A DNA stretch of 64,000 nt, taken from positions 101,234-165,233 of the forward strand of contig CBDIHP010000030.1 of assembly GCA_965279195.1 (NCBI GenBank). Direction: 5' to 3'. Shown here in pieces: positions 52,428 through 64,000 of the stretch. The DNA is from CBDIHP01 sp965279195 (GTDB lineage: Bacteria > Planctomycetota > Planctomycetia > Isosphaerales > Isosphaeraceae). A program made the position numbers and the translations under genes. The notes beneath the pieces are model-generated. The model worked only from the letters and a program-made list of their open reading frames with translations. It was not told the DNA's origin and made no database searches. Positions within the stretch are counted from its first letter, which is position 1, and each line of letters opens with the position of its first letter.

Positions 52428-53324
52428 TCAACGGCCGGGGATAGTGACGTTCCGGCTCGCCGCCGACTTGCTGGGCCGCGTCTGGAGGGCGATCGGCTCG
52501 CCGGGCCTGGCGTTCCGGAGGATCCAGGCGTAGAGTTCCGGGGTGTGGGTGAAGTAGCCGTTCATCGACAGGATCACCTCGCCGACCCTGAGCCCGGCCT
52601 TCTCGGCGAGCCCGCCGGGGACCAGCTTCGTGATCCTGATACCCCGCTCGGGGCCGTCGGAGTACGCCTCGTAGTCAATGCCGAGCGGGTCGGCGGCCGG
52701 CTTCGGGGCCCCGGCGGAGGCGCCCGCCGGCGCGGCGACGACGGGGGTCGCGGCCGTGGGGGTCGATGCGGCGGCGGTCGTCGCGCCGGCGAATGCCGAC
52801 TCATCGTAAGGCAGCATCCCGGTGAAGCCGCCGAAGCTGTACGACGCGTCCGGCTCCTCGGGCTCGGCGGGGATCTGGATCACCGCGGGGTCGGTGAAGA
52901 GCGGCCCGACGCCCCCGAAGTAGTGGACGCAGTTCCCGGTCGGGCCGCCGGGCCCCGGGTTGAACGGGAACGGGGCGATGCCGCAGAACCTGTTCAACGG
53001 CGGCGACGGCTGGGGATACCCCGGGCCGCCGTAGAACGGGTATCCCCCCTCCTGCCCCACGCCCAGCCCCTTGCCGCCGTAGCCGTAGCCCGGGTGGTAA
53101 CCGAGCCCGAACCCCTGGAAGCCGACGGTCTTCGAGAACGGACCGTGCGCGACATGCCCCTTCAGCGGCTTGCGGCAGCCGGAGCAGGTATCCGCGACGG
53201 CCTCCTGATAGGCCACAGCAGGGGCGCAGGCGAGGCCCAGCGTGGCCAGGACGAACGCGGCCGCCCGACGAGCCAGGTTCGACCCGCTTGCATCGATCGA
53301 TCGGAATTTCATCACGCTTCGCAT
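52428..53324 (-). CDS. Secreted PDZ-domain protein with Gly/Tyr-rich and Cys-containing N-terminal region
   Basis: A 298-residue exported protein. After the signal peptide (about residues 17-38) comes a CSGCRK motif and a Gly/Tyr/Pro-rich stretch (FGLGYHPGYGYGGKGLGVG). An Ala/Thr/Pro-rich linker follows at about 180-215. The C-terminus is a PDZ domain (about 222-295; RGIRITKLVPGGLAEKAGLR, then VGEVILSMNGYF). ATG 53324 has AGGAGG seven bases upstream. It is the last gene of the efflux locus, 59 bp after the second TolC-like gene. It may act as a scaffold for envelope proteins; no protease domain is attached. Confidence 0.78.
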   Translation of the reverse strand: MRSVMKFRSIDASGSNLARRAAAFVLATLGLACAPAVAYQEAVADTCSGCRKPLKGHVAHGPFSKTVGFQGFGLGYHPGYGYGGKGLGVGQEGGYPFYGGPGYPQPSPPLNRFCGIAPFPFNPGPGGPTGNCVHYFGGVGPLFTDPAVIQIPAEPEEPDASYSFGGFTGMLPYDESAFAGATTAAASTPTAATPVVAAPAGASAGAPKPAADPLGIDYEAYSDGPERGIRITKLVPGGLAEKAGLRVGEVILSMNGYFTHTPELYAWILRNARPGEPIALQTRPSKSAASRNVTIPGR

Positions 53325-53383
53325 GCGGATCCTCCTGACGGGTCGGGCCGGCGTGGATGGCATTGTGGGTTTCGTACCGGGCG

Positions 53384-55204
53384 TCAGCGTGTGGCGGCCG
53401 GGGGGCCGTTGGTGACGGGGGGCAGGTAGCCCGGGCGGTTCGTGTCGATCGGCAGCGGCTCGCCGACGCTCCGCACCTGGGAAAGTTCCACCGCCGGGTA
53501 ACCGAGCGAGTGGAACAGTTCGAACTGGGCGCGGTTGTACTCGGCCACCGTCGCGAAGTACTCATTGAACGAGATGTTCAACTGATCGAGGGAGTAGACC
53601 GCCTCCTGGGGGCGGAAGGTTAGCACGAGCACGTCGCCGAGGCGGCGGGTCTGCTGCAAACCTTCGAGGTGCCCCTGGAAGGTGATCAGGGCGGCGCGGA
53701 GGCCCCGGTCGGCCCGCGCGATCCTCGCGGCGGCGGACTGGACGCGTGCCTGCGCCCGGATCACATCGCGGGCCACCTGGTCCTGGGTGTTGCGGAGGGC
53801 GATGATGGCCTCGGACTGCCTGCCCCGCTGCTCCTTGATCCGCGCGAGGTTGCCGAAGCCGAGCCCTTCGAGTTGCCAGATGAGCTGGACGCTGACGTCG
53901 TTCCGGCCGACCGACTGGTTCAGGCTGGAATTCGGGCCGAGCAGGAACAGGCCGCTCTGGAGCTGCATCCCGGCGTGCTGGAAGCCGTTGACCAGGAGGT
54001 TCGGAACGACCGGCCGGGCCTTCTCGCGGCGGACACGGGCCTCGGCGGCCATCACTCGCGAACGGTAGGCCGCCAGTTCCGGGCGGTTCATGAGGGCGAT
54101 GGGCAGCAGGTCATCGAGGCCCCGCGCCGGGTCGATGAGGGTGACCTGGGCGTGGTCATGCTCGAGGGGGACGACGACCGCCCGGGGATCGAGCCGGAGG
54201 GTCTGGGTCAGGTCGGCGGAGGCGAGCCGCCAGTTTTCCCGGGCCGAGACAGTCCGCTGTTCGAGGTCGGCGAGCATGTTCTTTGCCCGGTCGAACTCGT
54301 CCTTGGGGACGAGTTCCGAACTCAGGCTGCCGACGCGATCGGCGAGGATCTTCGCCTGCTCGACGACGTACAGGCCGCCGGCATACATGCCGCGATACTG
54401 ATGGACCCGAAAGTAGGAGTCGGCCGTCCGCATCAGGGTGTCGTTCTTCGCCGACTGCACATCCCAGTGGGCCGCGTTGAGGTTCTGTCGGGCGACCAGC
54501 GGCTCGAAGTAGGCGTCGGTCAAATTGACGTAGATATTCGCACCTGAACCTACCATGAGGTAGTTGACACTGGGGGCGGTCATGATCCCCTTGTTGAAGT
54601 CGGGCCCGCCTCCGTCATGGCGGATGTAGTCGAACCCGATCACCGCCGTGGGGACCCAGATGACCTTGGCCTTCGTCAGTTGGGCCTCCGCGACCCAGAC
54701 GCCGGCCTGCGCCATCGCCACCACCAGAGGCCGGGCGTCGGCGAGTCGCAGGGCGGTCGCGAGGTTCAGCGGGAACCGCAGGTCGGTCGACTCCAGCGGC
54801 GCCGATTTCAGGCGGAACTGATCCAGGGTCGGCCGAGCGGGCGACGCCGCGGGGACGTCCGGCGTGACGGGTGCCTGGGCAACCCGCGCCGGAGCCGGCC
54901 TCACTGTCGAGACAGCGGCCCTGGTTGGGATCGGCGTGGCTTCGAGCGGCGGCGCGGATTCGAGCAGATCCTTCCCCTCCTTCGCCATGAACTGGGCGAT
55001 CGCGGGAGAGACGGTGCTCGGGAGCGAGTCCGGATTGACCGGGGGCGAGGTGGGCGTTGGCCTCGCATCGCGCCTTCCGGCCGGGGTCGGCGAGGGTTTG
55101 GTGTCCGATGCCCCGCGCACGAGGCCCGACCCGATCGCCGCAAGGAGGGCGATCAGGAAGGCCAACCGGCGGAGGAGCGTGGGGTGCGGGATCGCGACGG
55201 ACAT
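53384..55204 (-). CDS. TolC-family outer membrane protein (second copy)
   Basis: A 606-residue TolC-type outer membrane efflux protein. Signal peptide at about residues 1-32, then a Pro/Thr-rich linker of about 90 residues, then two OEP repeats of long helices and strands. It shares with the other TolC-like protein here the blocks LRFPLNLATALRLADARPLV, DYIRHDGGGPDFNKGIMTAP and LDPRAVVVPLEHDHAQVTLI. The two also have a nearly identical C-terminus around DTNRPGYLPPVTNGPP. The ATG overlaps the stop of the preceding gene (TGATG), so translation is coupled. It probably forms the outer exit duct for the RND pump encoded upstream. Confidence 0.92.
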   Translation of the reverse strand: MSVAIPHPTLLRRLAFLIALLAAIGSGLVRGASDTKPSPTPAGRRDARPTPTSPPVNPDSLPSTVSPAIAQFMAKEGKDLLESAPPLEATPIPTRAAVSTVRPAPARVAQAPVTPDVPAASPARPTLDQFRLKSAPLESTDLRFPLNLATALRLADARPLVVAMAQAGVWVAEAQLTKAKVIWVPTAVIGFDYIRHDGGGPDFNKGIMTAPSVNYLMVGSGANIYVNLTDAYFEPLVARQNLNAAHWDVQSAKNDTLMRTADSYFRVHQYRGMYAGGLYVVEQAKILADRVGSLSSELVPKDEFDRAKNMLADLEQRTVSARENWRLASADLTQTLRLDPRAVVVPLEHDHAQVTLIDPARGLDDLLPIALMNRPELAAYRSRVMAAEARVRREKARPVVPNLLVNGFQHAGMQLQSGLFLLGPNSSLNQSVGRNDVSVQLIWQLEGLGFGNLARIKEQRGRQSEAIIALRNTQDQVARDVIRAQARVQSAAARIARADRGLRAALITFQGHLEGLQQTRRLGDVLVLTFRPQEAVYSLDQLNISFNEYFATVAEYNRAQFELFHSLGYPAVELSQVRSVGEPLPIDTNRPGYLPPVTNGPPAATR

Positions 55205-55899
55205 CAGAAGTAGCCTCCGAAGTCGTTGCGATTCACCCTCGACGACACGAACGCGTAAATCGCGGTGTCGGGCAAGCCGAAGGCGATCCCCTTGCCTCCC
55301 TGGGCGCCGGGGCCCTTGGTGGCGACGCGGTCGAGGATATTGTTGATGGTGTCCGGCGAATACCGGATCCGCTGGAAGATCCCCGACGGTCCCGGGATGG
55401 CGACTGACCTGGCACCGTCGAGCCGGAAGACGAAGCCCGAACTGACCGGGTTCGGCATCGGGTAATACTTTTTCGAGATGATGTAGAAGATGTAATCCTG
55501 GCCGGGCTTCCAGGTGTCGTCGCCTTTCAGGATCGGGATGAAGTTCTTCGTCGAGCCGGGGGCGGAGACGAAGAACTTGCTGCTCGCATCGAATGTAATT
55601 TTGGTGTTATTCTTTAAGGAAATATACAGAATGTTATACATCCCCCCCGTGACCGGCGTCTTGTCCTGCACCATGACGTGGCCGAATGGGGGCTTGATGG
55701 AGTAGACCGGCGCATCCTTGGGGTTGGTGACGCGATAGACGAGGTAGCCGAAGTTGGGCTTCTGCGAGCGGGTCTGATTGACGACGCCGGCGGCCTTGGA
55801 GGAGGCGGCCGAGGCCGATGCGCTGGCGGCCGAGGGGACCTGCTTCACCTCGAGAGGCTCCAGGTCCGGACGGAATGCGACTGGTCTGCGACGCGGCAT
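55204..55899 (-). CDS. Secreted protein of unknown function between two TolC genes
   Basis: A 231-residue protein starting MPRRRPVAFRPDLEPLEVKQ, whose LEPLEVKQVPS segment is a variant of the planctomycete N-terminal LExRxLLS export-type motif. An Ala/Ser-rich linker follows, then a beta-rich domain (KPNFGYLVYRVTNPKDAPVY, MYNILYISLKNNTKITFDA, PGQDYIFYIISKKYYPMPNP). I recognise no family. ATG 55899 has AGGAGGAG upstream. Its stop overlaps the start of the second TolC gene by one base, tying it tightly to the efflux locus. It could be a periplasmic or surface accessory of the pump. Confidence 0.72.
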   Translation of the reverse strand: MPRRRPVAFRPDLEPLEVKQVPSAASASASAASSKAAGVVNQTRSQKPNFGYLVYRVTNPKDAPVYSIKPPFGHVMVQDKTPVTGGMYNILYISLKNNTKITFDASSKFFVSAPGSTKNFIPILKGDDTWKPGQDYIFYIISKKYYPMPNPVSSGFVFRLDGARSVAIPGPSGIFQRIRYSPDTINNILDRVATKGPGAQGGKGIAFGLPDTAIYAFVSSRVNRNDFGGYF

Positions 55900-55962
55900 C
55901 GGCGGGCTCCTCCTGAGCTCAACCTGATTCGAGATCACCCTCGCGGACGTCCCCCGCCCCGA

Positions 55963-57567
55963 TCAACGGGTCGCGGGGGGCGGCCCGTTGGTCACCGGCG
56001 GCAGGTAGCCGGGGCGGTTGGTGTCCACGGGCTGTTCGGGGCCGGGCAACGCGCGGGTCGTGAGTTCCTGCGACGGGTAGCCGAGCGCGTGGAACAGCTC
56101 GAACTGCGACCGGTTGTATTCCGCGACGGTCGTGAAGTAACGGTCGAACGCGACCTTGAGGAGTTGCAGGGCGAACACGGCCTCCTGCGGCCGGTTCACC
56201 AGCACGAGGACGTCGCCAAGCCGGGTCGTCTGCTGCAAACCTTCGAGGTTGCCGTTGAAGGTGATGATCGCCGTCCGCATCGCGCGGTCGGCCTGGAGGA
56301 TCCGCACGGCGGCCGATTGCACCCTGGCCTGGGAGCGAGTGACGTCGGCGGCGACCGCGTCCTGCACTTTGAGGAATTCGACGATGGCCTGCGACTGCAT
56401 CCCGCGCTGTTCCTTGATCATCGCGAGGTTGCCGAGTCCCATCGAATCGAGCTGCCAGAGCGGCTGGACGCTGACATCAACCCTTCCACGCCACTGGTTC
56501 AGGCTGGAGTTCGGCCCGAGGCCGAAGATGCCGGCCTGGAGGAGTTCGTAGGGCGTCTGGAAGCCGTTGAGGTGGACGTTCGGGAGGAACATCCGGGCCT
56601 TCTCTCGTCGGACGGCGGCCTCCATCGCGGCGACGAGCGCCTTGTGCGAGGCGAGCTCCGGCCGATTCGTCAACGCGATCGGCATGAGGTCGTCGAGCTG
56701 CCGGCCGGGATCGACCAGCGTGACCTGGGCGTGGTCGTGTTCCAGGGGGATGACAACCGCCCGGGGATCGAGCCGGAGGACCTGTGTCAGGTCGGCGCTG
56801 GCGACTCGCCAGCCCTCGCGGGCCGAGACGGACTGCTGTTCCAGCTCGGCGAGCAGATTGCGGGCCCGGTCGACCTCGACCCTGGGGACGAGCTCGCCGC
56901 TGAGATTGGTGATGCGGTCGAGGAGTTCCTTGCTGCGCTCGACCGAGTACAACGCACCAGCATACATGCCCCGAGCCTGATGGACCCGGAAGTAGGCGTC
57001 CGACGTCTGGAGGACGGCATCGTTCTTCGCGGTCTGGATGTCCCAGTGGGCCGAGTTCAGTCGCTGGCGGGCGACGAGTGGCTGGAAGATGGCGTCGGTT
57101 GCGGAGAGTTTGCCGGTAAGGCCGCCGCCGCCGTAGAAGAAGTTCACGCTGGGGGCGGTCATGATGCCCTTGTTGAAGTCGGGCCCGCCGCCGTCGTGTC
57201 GGAGGTAGTCGAAGCCCAGATTCAACGTGGGGACGAACAGGAGCTTCGCCCGGGTGAGTTCCGCCTCGGCGACCCAGATGCTCGCCTGCGCGGCCGAGAT
57301 CACCAGGGGCCTCGCGTCCGCCAGGCGGAGGGCGGTGGCGAGGTTGATGGGGAACCGGAGGTCGTTCGGTTCCAGGGGCGCGGGCTTGACCGCCAGGTTT
57401 CCGGCGAGCGCCGCCGCCGACACGTTGTTCGCAGTTGAGGGCGAGAGTGCCGGGGGCAAGCCGGAGGGGGCCGGCGGCGGGGGCTGTTGCGCTGACCCGG
57501 TGGAGGCCGGGCCGATGAGCAGCACAAGCGCCGTGGCGGGCATCCATGCCCATGCGTTTCGTTTCAT
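55963..57567 (-). CDS. TolC-family outer membrane protein (first copy)
   Basis: A 534-residue TolC-type protein with signal peptide (about residues 1-26, ending GSAQ). After a short Pro-rich linker come the two OEP repeats of the efflux channel, including LRFPINLATALRLADARPLV, DYLRHDGGGPDFNKGIMTAP and VIPLEHDHAQVTLVDPGRQL. The C-terminus is almost the same as in the second copy (VDTNRPGYLPPVTNGPP). ATG 57567 begins the signal peptide directly and has GAGG nine bases upstream. It lies 159 bp after the adaptor gene. The two TolC genes are clearly ancient duplicates, now separated by one small gene. Confidence 0.92.
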   Translation of the reverse strand: MKRNAWAWMPATALVLLIGPASTGSAQQPPPPAPSGLPPALSPSTANNVSAAALAGNLAVKPAPLEPNDLRFPINLATALRLADARPLVISAAQASIWVAEAELTRAKLLFVPTLNLGFDYLRHDGGGPDFNKGIMTAPSVNFFYGGGGLTGKLSATDAIFQPLVARQRLNSAHWDIQTAKNDAVLQTSDAYFRVHQARGMYAGALYSVERSKELLDRITNLSGELVPRVEVDRARNLLAELEQQSVSAREGWRVASADLTQVLRLDPRAVVIPLEHDHAQVTLVDPGRQLDDLMPIALTNRPELASHKALVAAMEAAVRREKARMFLPNVHLNGFQTPYELLQAGIFGLGPNSSLNQWRGRVDVSVQPLWQLDSMGLGNLAMIKEQRGMQSQAIVEFLKVQDAVAADVTRSQARVQSAAVRILQADRAMRTAIITFNGNLEGLQQTTRLGDVLVLVNRPQEAVFALQLLKVAFDRYFTTVAEYNRSQFELFHALGYPSQELTTRALPGPEQPVDTNRPGYLPPVTNGPPPATR

Positions 57568-57726
57568 CGGACAAGACCTCAAGCTCGGACGCTGGCGAGT
57601 ACGATCCACGAGCCATCCTCGCGCGGATCGTATCCGAACTTTTGCATCGGCTTTCGGCCTTGACACTGTCCATGCTTTTCTGCAAGGGGAGCCCGTTGTC
57701 AGCTGCTCCCCGCCCGGCGCGCCGGA

Positions 57727-59139
57727 TTACTTCGCCTGATCGCTACCACCCACCGCGACAGGGCTCCCTTCTTCGAGGATCGAGAGGTCACCGAGGATGA
57801 CCTTTTCGGTCCCATCGAACGGGGTCCAGTCGCCGTTCTCCGACGAGCCCCCCTTGTCCCAGGTCGTGACCTCGACCCAGTCGCCGTCGGTGATCCCGGT
57901 CCGAACGGCGACGCGGTGGGCCTTGCCGTTCACATTGAACCAGCAATAGGTGTTCTCGCCCGATTCCGCGAATGCGGCGACGGGCAGCGAACGCACATCG
58001 TTCCGCTCGATGGTCACCTTCGCAAATGCGTACATTCCGGGGAGGATCTGGCCGCCGGGATTGGGCAGGTCGATCTCGGCGCGGAGCGTCCGGCTCTTGA
58101 CGTTGAGGGCCCACGCGGCGCGGGTGATCGTGCCGGCGATCGGCTCATCGCGATAGGCGCGGACCAGGACGCTCGTTTTGCTGCCGACCTTGACGTAGTT
58201 GGCGTCGCCCTCGGGGACGTCCACGAAGATCCGGACGATGTCGGTTCGGTCCACGACATAGATCGGCGCGGCGGTGCCGCCGGGCGCGAGGTATGGTGCG
58301 CGGGTGTTGGCGGTCTGGTCGCCCCCGTTCGGCTGGACGAAGTCGCCGGTGTTGGCGTTGCGGGCGACAATGATACCGTCGAACGGGGCGCCGAGGGTGA
58401 TGTAGCCCACCCAGGCCTCGATCCTCTTGGCGTCGCTGGTCGCGACGGCGAGGTCGGCCTTGGCGACTCCGACGTCGACCCTCGCCTTCGCCAGAGCGGC
58501 CTCGCGCGAGAGCACCTCGGCCTGGGCCTTCTCGATGGTCGAGCGGGCGGCGTCGCGCGCGGCGGAGCTGGATTTGAATTGATTCGTGGATTCGAGGAGG
58601 ATCTGGGGGTCGACGACGCCCCGGGTGACTTCCTTCTCCAGTCGCGCGACCTCGGTCTGCCAGCGGTCGACCTCGGCCTGGTACTTGCCGAGCATCGCCT
58701 TCGCCTCGGAGAGCCGCGCCTGGGCGGCTTTCACGTCGGCGTCGGCGACGAGGACCATCTTGTTGGCCAGGTCGATCTTCTCCTGGTCGAGCTTGACCGT
58801 GGCCTTCTTGGTCTCGTAATCCTCCAGGAGTTCGGGCACGAAGAGGGTCGCGAGGACCTGGTTCTTCTTGACTTTGTCGCCGATGTCGACGTTCCACTTC
58901 TCGATGTATCCGACGAGCTTGGGATAGATCGAGGTGCGTTCATAGCTCTCGATGAAGCTGGGCTGGCCGACGACGCGGACGATCTTCCGCGGGGCCGCCC
59001 CGGTGACGCTCACCGTCGGCGGCTTCGAGACGCTGGGAGCGGTGGCGTCATCTTTCTTTTCGCAGCCCGCGAGGGCAAATGCCCCCAACAACCCGAGGAC
59101 CAGGGCCAGCCGCCGTCGGGGTTCTTCTACTCGCCTCAT
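57727..59139 (-). CDS. RND efflux periplasmic adaptor (membrane fusion lipoprotein)
   Basis: A 470-residue membrane-fusion protein. The N-terminus has a lipobox (LGAFALAGCEKK, Cys about residue 26), so it is probably a lipoprotein. Then come the lipoyl-like half-motif (YPKLVGYIEKWNVDIGDKVK), a long alpha-hairpin coiled coil (about 95-235), the second lipoyl half (APFDGIIVARNANTGDFVQP) and beta-barrel domains ending near NTYCWFNVNGKAHRVAVRTG. ATG 59139 is used because the lipoprotein signal starts there, with GGGGGA upstream. It links the RND permease, encoded 178 bp upstream, to the TolC channels encoded downstream. Confidence 0.92.
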   Translation of the reverse strand: MRRVEEPRRRLALVLGLLGAFALAGCEKKDDATAPSVSKPPTVSVTGAAPRKIVRVVGQPSFIESYERTSIYPKLVGYIEKWNVDIGDKVKKNQVLATLFVPELLEDYETKKATVKLDQEKIDLANKMVLVADADVKAAQARLSEAKAMLGKYQAEVDRWQTEVARLEKEVTRGVVDPQILLESTNQFKSSSAARDAARSTIEKAQAEVLSREAALAKARVDVGVAKADLAVATSDAKRIEAWVGYITLGAPFDGIIVARNANTGDFVQPNGGDQTANTRAPYLAPGGTAAPIYVVDRTDIVRIFVDVPEGDANYVKVGSKTSVLVRAYRDEPIAGTITRAAWALNVKSRTLRAEIDLPNPGGQILPGMYAFAKVTIERNDVRSLPVAAFAESGENTYCWFNVNGKAHRVAVRTGITDGDWVEVTTWDKGGSSENGDWTPFDGTEKVILGDLSILEEGSPVAVGGSDQAK

Positions 59140-59317
59140 CGCCCGTATCCCCCTTGCCGGGAATGTGGCCGGGGCCCCGCGTTCAGGCCCCCGGCACACC
59201 GGCCTTGATTCGCCAGTCGTCAGCCACGCCGATGGATCAGTCTTGATGCGAATGAGAACGACACACGCAGGTGGACAGTGCCCGCGCACAGGGCAGGCAC
59301 CCGCCACGAGTGCTGGC

Positions 59318-62773
<3,456 letters not shown>

Positions 62774-63002
62774 GAAACGGATCCTTCGGAGCTTATTCGC
62801 GGGACGGACCCGGGACACCTCGGCATCGCCCCGTATGACAGGGGCGCCGGGAGACGGGCCGTAGAGCGTTGTCGGCGGATCGCGCGACGATCCGAACCAT
62901 CCTGACTTCTCGGACACGTCAGGGGAAGTGTCGATCGGCGGAATGCAGTAGAGAACGTGACGATCCGGCGAACCTTACAGGTTCTGCCGGTCGATCATGC
63001 GG

Positions 63003-63884
63003 TCACGGCTGGCTCTCGGCCCAGCCGTGCCAGTAGGAGAGCATGATCGACGTCCAGGTCTTCACCGGCTCGCGGTAGAGTTCCGACGCGAGCGCCATCG
63101 CCTGACGACGGCACTTCAGACGCTCATCCTCGATGTGGGCCGCGAGCGCCGAGCGGTCCGCCGCGGGGGTCGCCTCGTCTCCGAGGACGTCGAGGAGGAT
63201 GAACAGGTCGTGCTCGCGCCCGAGTAGCTTCGCGAGCTTCTCGGAGGTCTCGACCCGACGATTCAGGACGGCGGGATGGATCGGCCTTAATGTCTCAAGC
63301 GCGTGCCAGAGCAGCTTGACCTGCTTGCGGAGGTCGTGCCAGTCCTCGGGCGTGGCGTCGTCGTCGAGGGCCCGGAAGTCCTTGCGCCCGGCGCGATAGA
63401 TCGATTCGAGGCCAGTCCAGGGGCCCGTGCGGGTCTTCGCCCGTTCGATCCGCAGGCGACTCGCGAGGATGAGTTGGGCCGCGCTGAGGAACGGCCCCTC
63501 ATCGTGGAGCAGGTCGCTCATGGCCGACCCCTGGCGTTCGAGCAGGTGGCGCCGGAGATCGAGGAAGCCGTCGTCGGGCTCGTCCTGCCGGAGTTCGTCG
63601 AGCGTCTGGACCAGGACCGCGGCGTCCCTGGCGTCCGAGAACAGCCTGGCGATGTCGCGGAAGGCTCGCGTTTCGCCCTGCAAGACGGAGGACTTGAACA
63701 GGCCTTCGGCGAGCCGGAGGACCGCCCGGGCCCGCTTGAGCCGCTTCCGGAGCTGGTGGATGACCTCGTCGTTGGTCTCGGGCGTGCGTTCCCGGAGGCG
63801 GTTGCCCAGATCCTGGAGGATATCCAGGAGGATCCGGCGCAAGCCGTCGGGCAGGGTCTCACCGCGTTCGAGGAAGAGGGCCAA
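63003..63884 (-). CDS. CHAD-domain protein
   Basis: A 293-residue protein made of one CHAD domain (conserved histidine alpha-helical domain). It has the paired family blocks ETNDEVIHQLRKRLKRARAV near residue 40 and EDWHDLRKQVKLLWHALETL near residue 190, each with the basic, histidine-containing helix thought to bind polyphosphate or other phosphate-rich ligands. No CYTH triphosphatase domain is fused. Translation starts at TTG 63884, with AGGGAG about eight bases upstream. It lies about 230 bp upstream of the RND permease on the same strand; a functional link is not evident. Confidence 0.9.
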   Translation of the reverse strand: MALFLERGETLPDGLRRILLDILQDLGNRLRERTPETNDEVIHQLRKRLKRARAVLRLAEGLFKSSVLQGETRAFRDIARLFSDARDAAVLVQTLDELRQDEPDDGFLDLRRHLLERQGSAMSDLLHDEGPFLSAAQLILASRLRIERAKTRTGPWTGLESIYRAGRKDFRALDDDATPEDWHDLRKQVKLLWHALETLRPIHPAVLNRRVETSEKLAKLLGREHDLFILLDVLGDEATPAADRSALAAHIEDERLKCRRQAMALASELYREPVKTWTSIMLSYWHGWAESQP

Positions 63885-64000
63885 CGCAAGGCTCCCTGCG
63901 GGGCGGGTTGGGGCGGGATCCGGGGGGGATGCCCGTCCCCAGGGTAGCGAGGGAGCGTCGGGGATTCAAACCGGGAGTCCGCGAGGGGGCGGTTCAACCT

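Overview
This 64 kb window is high-GC chromosomal DNA from a planctomycete, most likely of the family Isosphaeraceae. That placement is inferred from gene content. Planctomycete-typical families occur throughout: DUF1501 next to DUF1549/DUF1553, a DUF1559 pseudopilin, secreted proteins with an N-terminal LExRxLLS-type motif, and FG-GAP/ASPIC, PSD-type and VIT/vWA proteins. They are mixed with conserved housekeeping genes. Nearly all genes are intact, and I see no phage, insertion sequence, integrase or CRISPR array. GTG and TTG starts are common, and several starts are decided by Shine-Dalgarno position.

Layout. At the left edge is the first 20 codons of a threonine aldolase (minus strand). 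Then come hisD, an LRR membrane protein, a GNAT acetyltransferase, hisC, hisB and a flippase-like membrane protein (plus, 0.3-5.9 kb). A minus-strand block (6-15.6 kb) holds a CRTAC1-like FG-GAP/TPR protein, a TlpA-type thioredoxin, ribBA, malQ, a polytopic membrane protein, a 78-residue protein and an alpha/beta hydrolase. Next are a ribbon-helix-helix-like protein with glcE and glcF (plus), a sugar-phosphate isomerase, and a DUF1549/DUF1553-DUF1501 operon (minus, to 24.3 kb).

At 24.6 kb lies a tRNA-Lys(UUU) gene split after U34 by a 295-nt group I intron. P3, P4, P7 and P8 of the catalytic core can be paired by eye. After a small HTH protein and a surface protein comes purD, which carries an internal tandem duplication inside its ATP-grasp domain. 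Then follow asd, mnmG, tpx, an M24 peptidase and the ffh-rpsP-trmD-rplS cluster, which lacks rimM.

The right third has a C45 acyltransferase-type secreted protein and grpE. A conserved peptide-modification triad follows (circularly permuted ATP-grasp, alpha-E, transglutaminase); here the transglutaminase ends in eight glutamines. Next are a VIT/vWA protein, a Tat-exported DUF362 protein, a pseudopilin with a small lipoprotein, and a large minus-strand efflux locus. That locus encodes an RND permease, a lipoprotein adaptor, two TolC-like proteins flanking a secreted protein, and a PDZ protein. A CHAD protein gene closes the window.

The most notable observations are the group I intron in tRNA-Lys, the internal duplication in PurD, the poly-Gln tail on the triad transglutaminase, and the doubled TolC genes in the efflux locus. 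Convergent genes are usually separated by perfect GC-rich hairpins, which I list as terminators.
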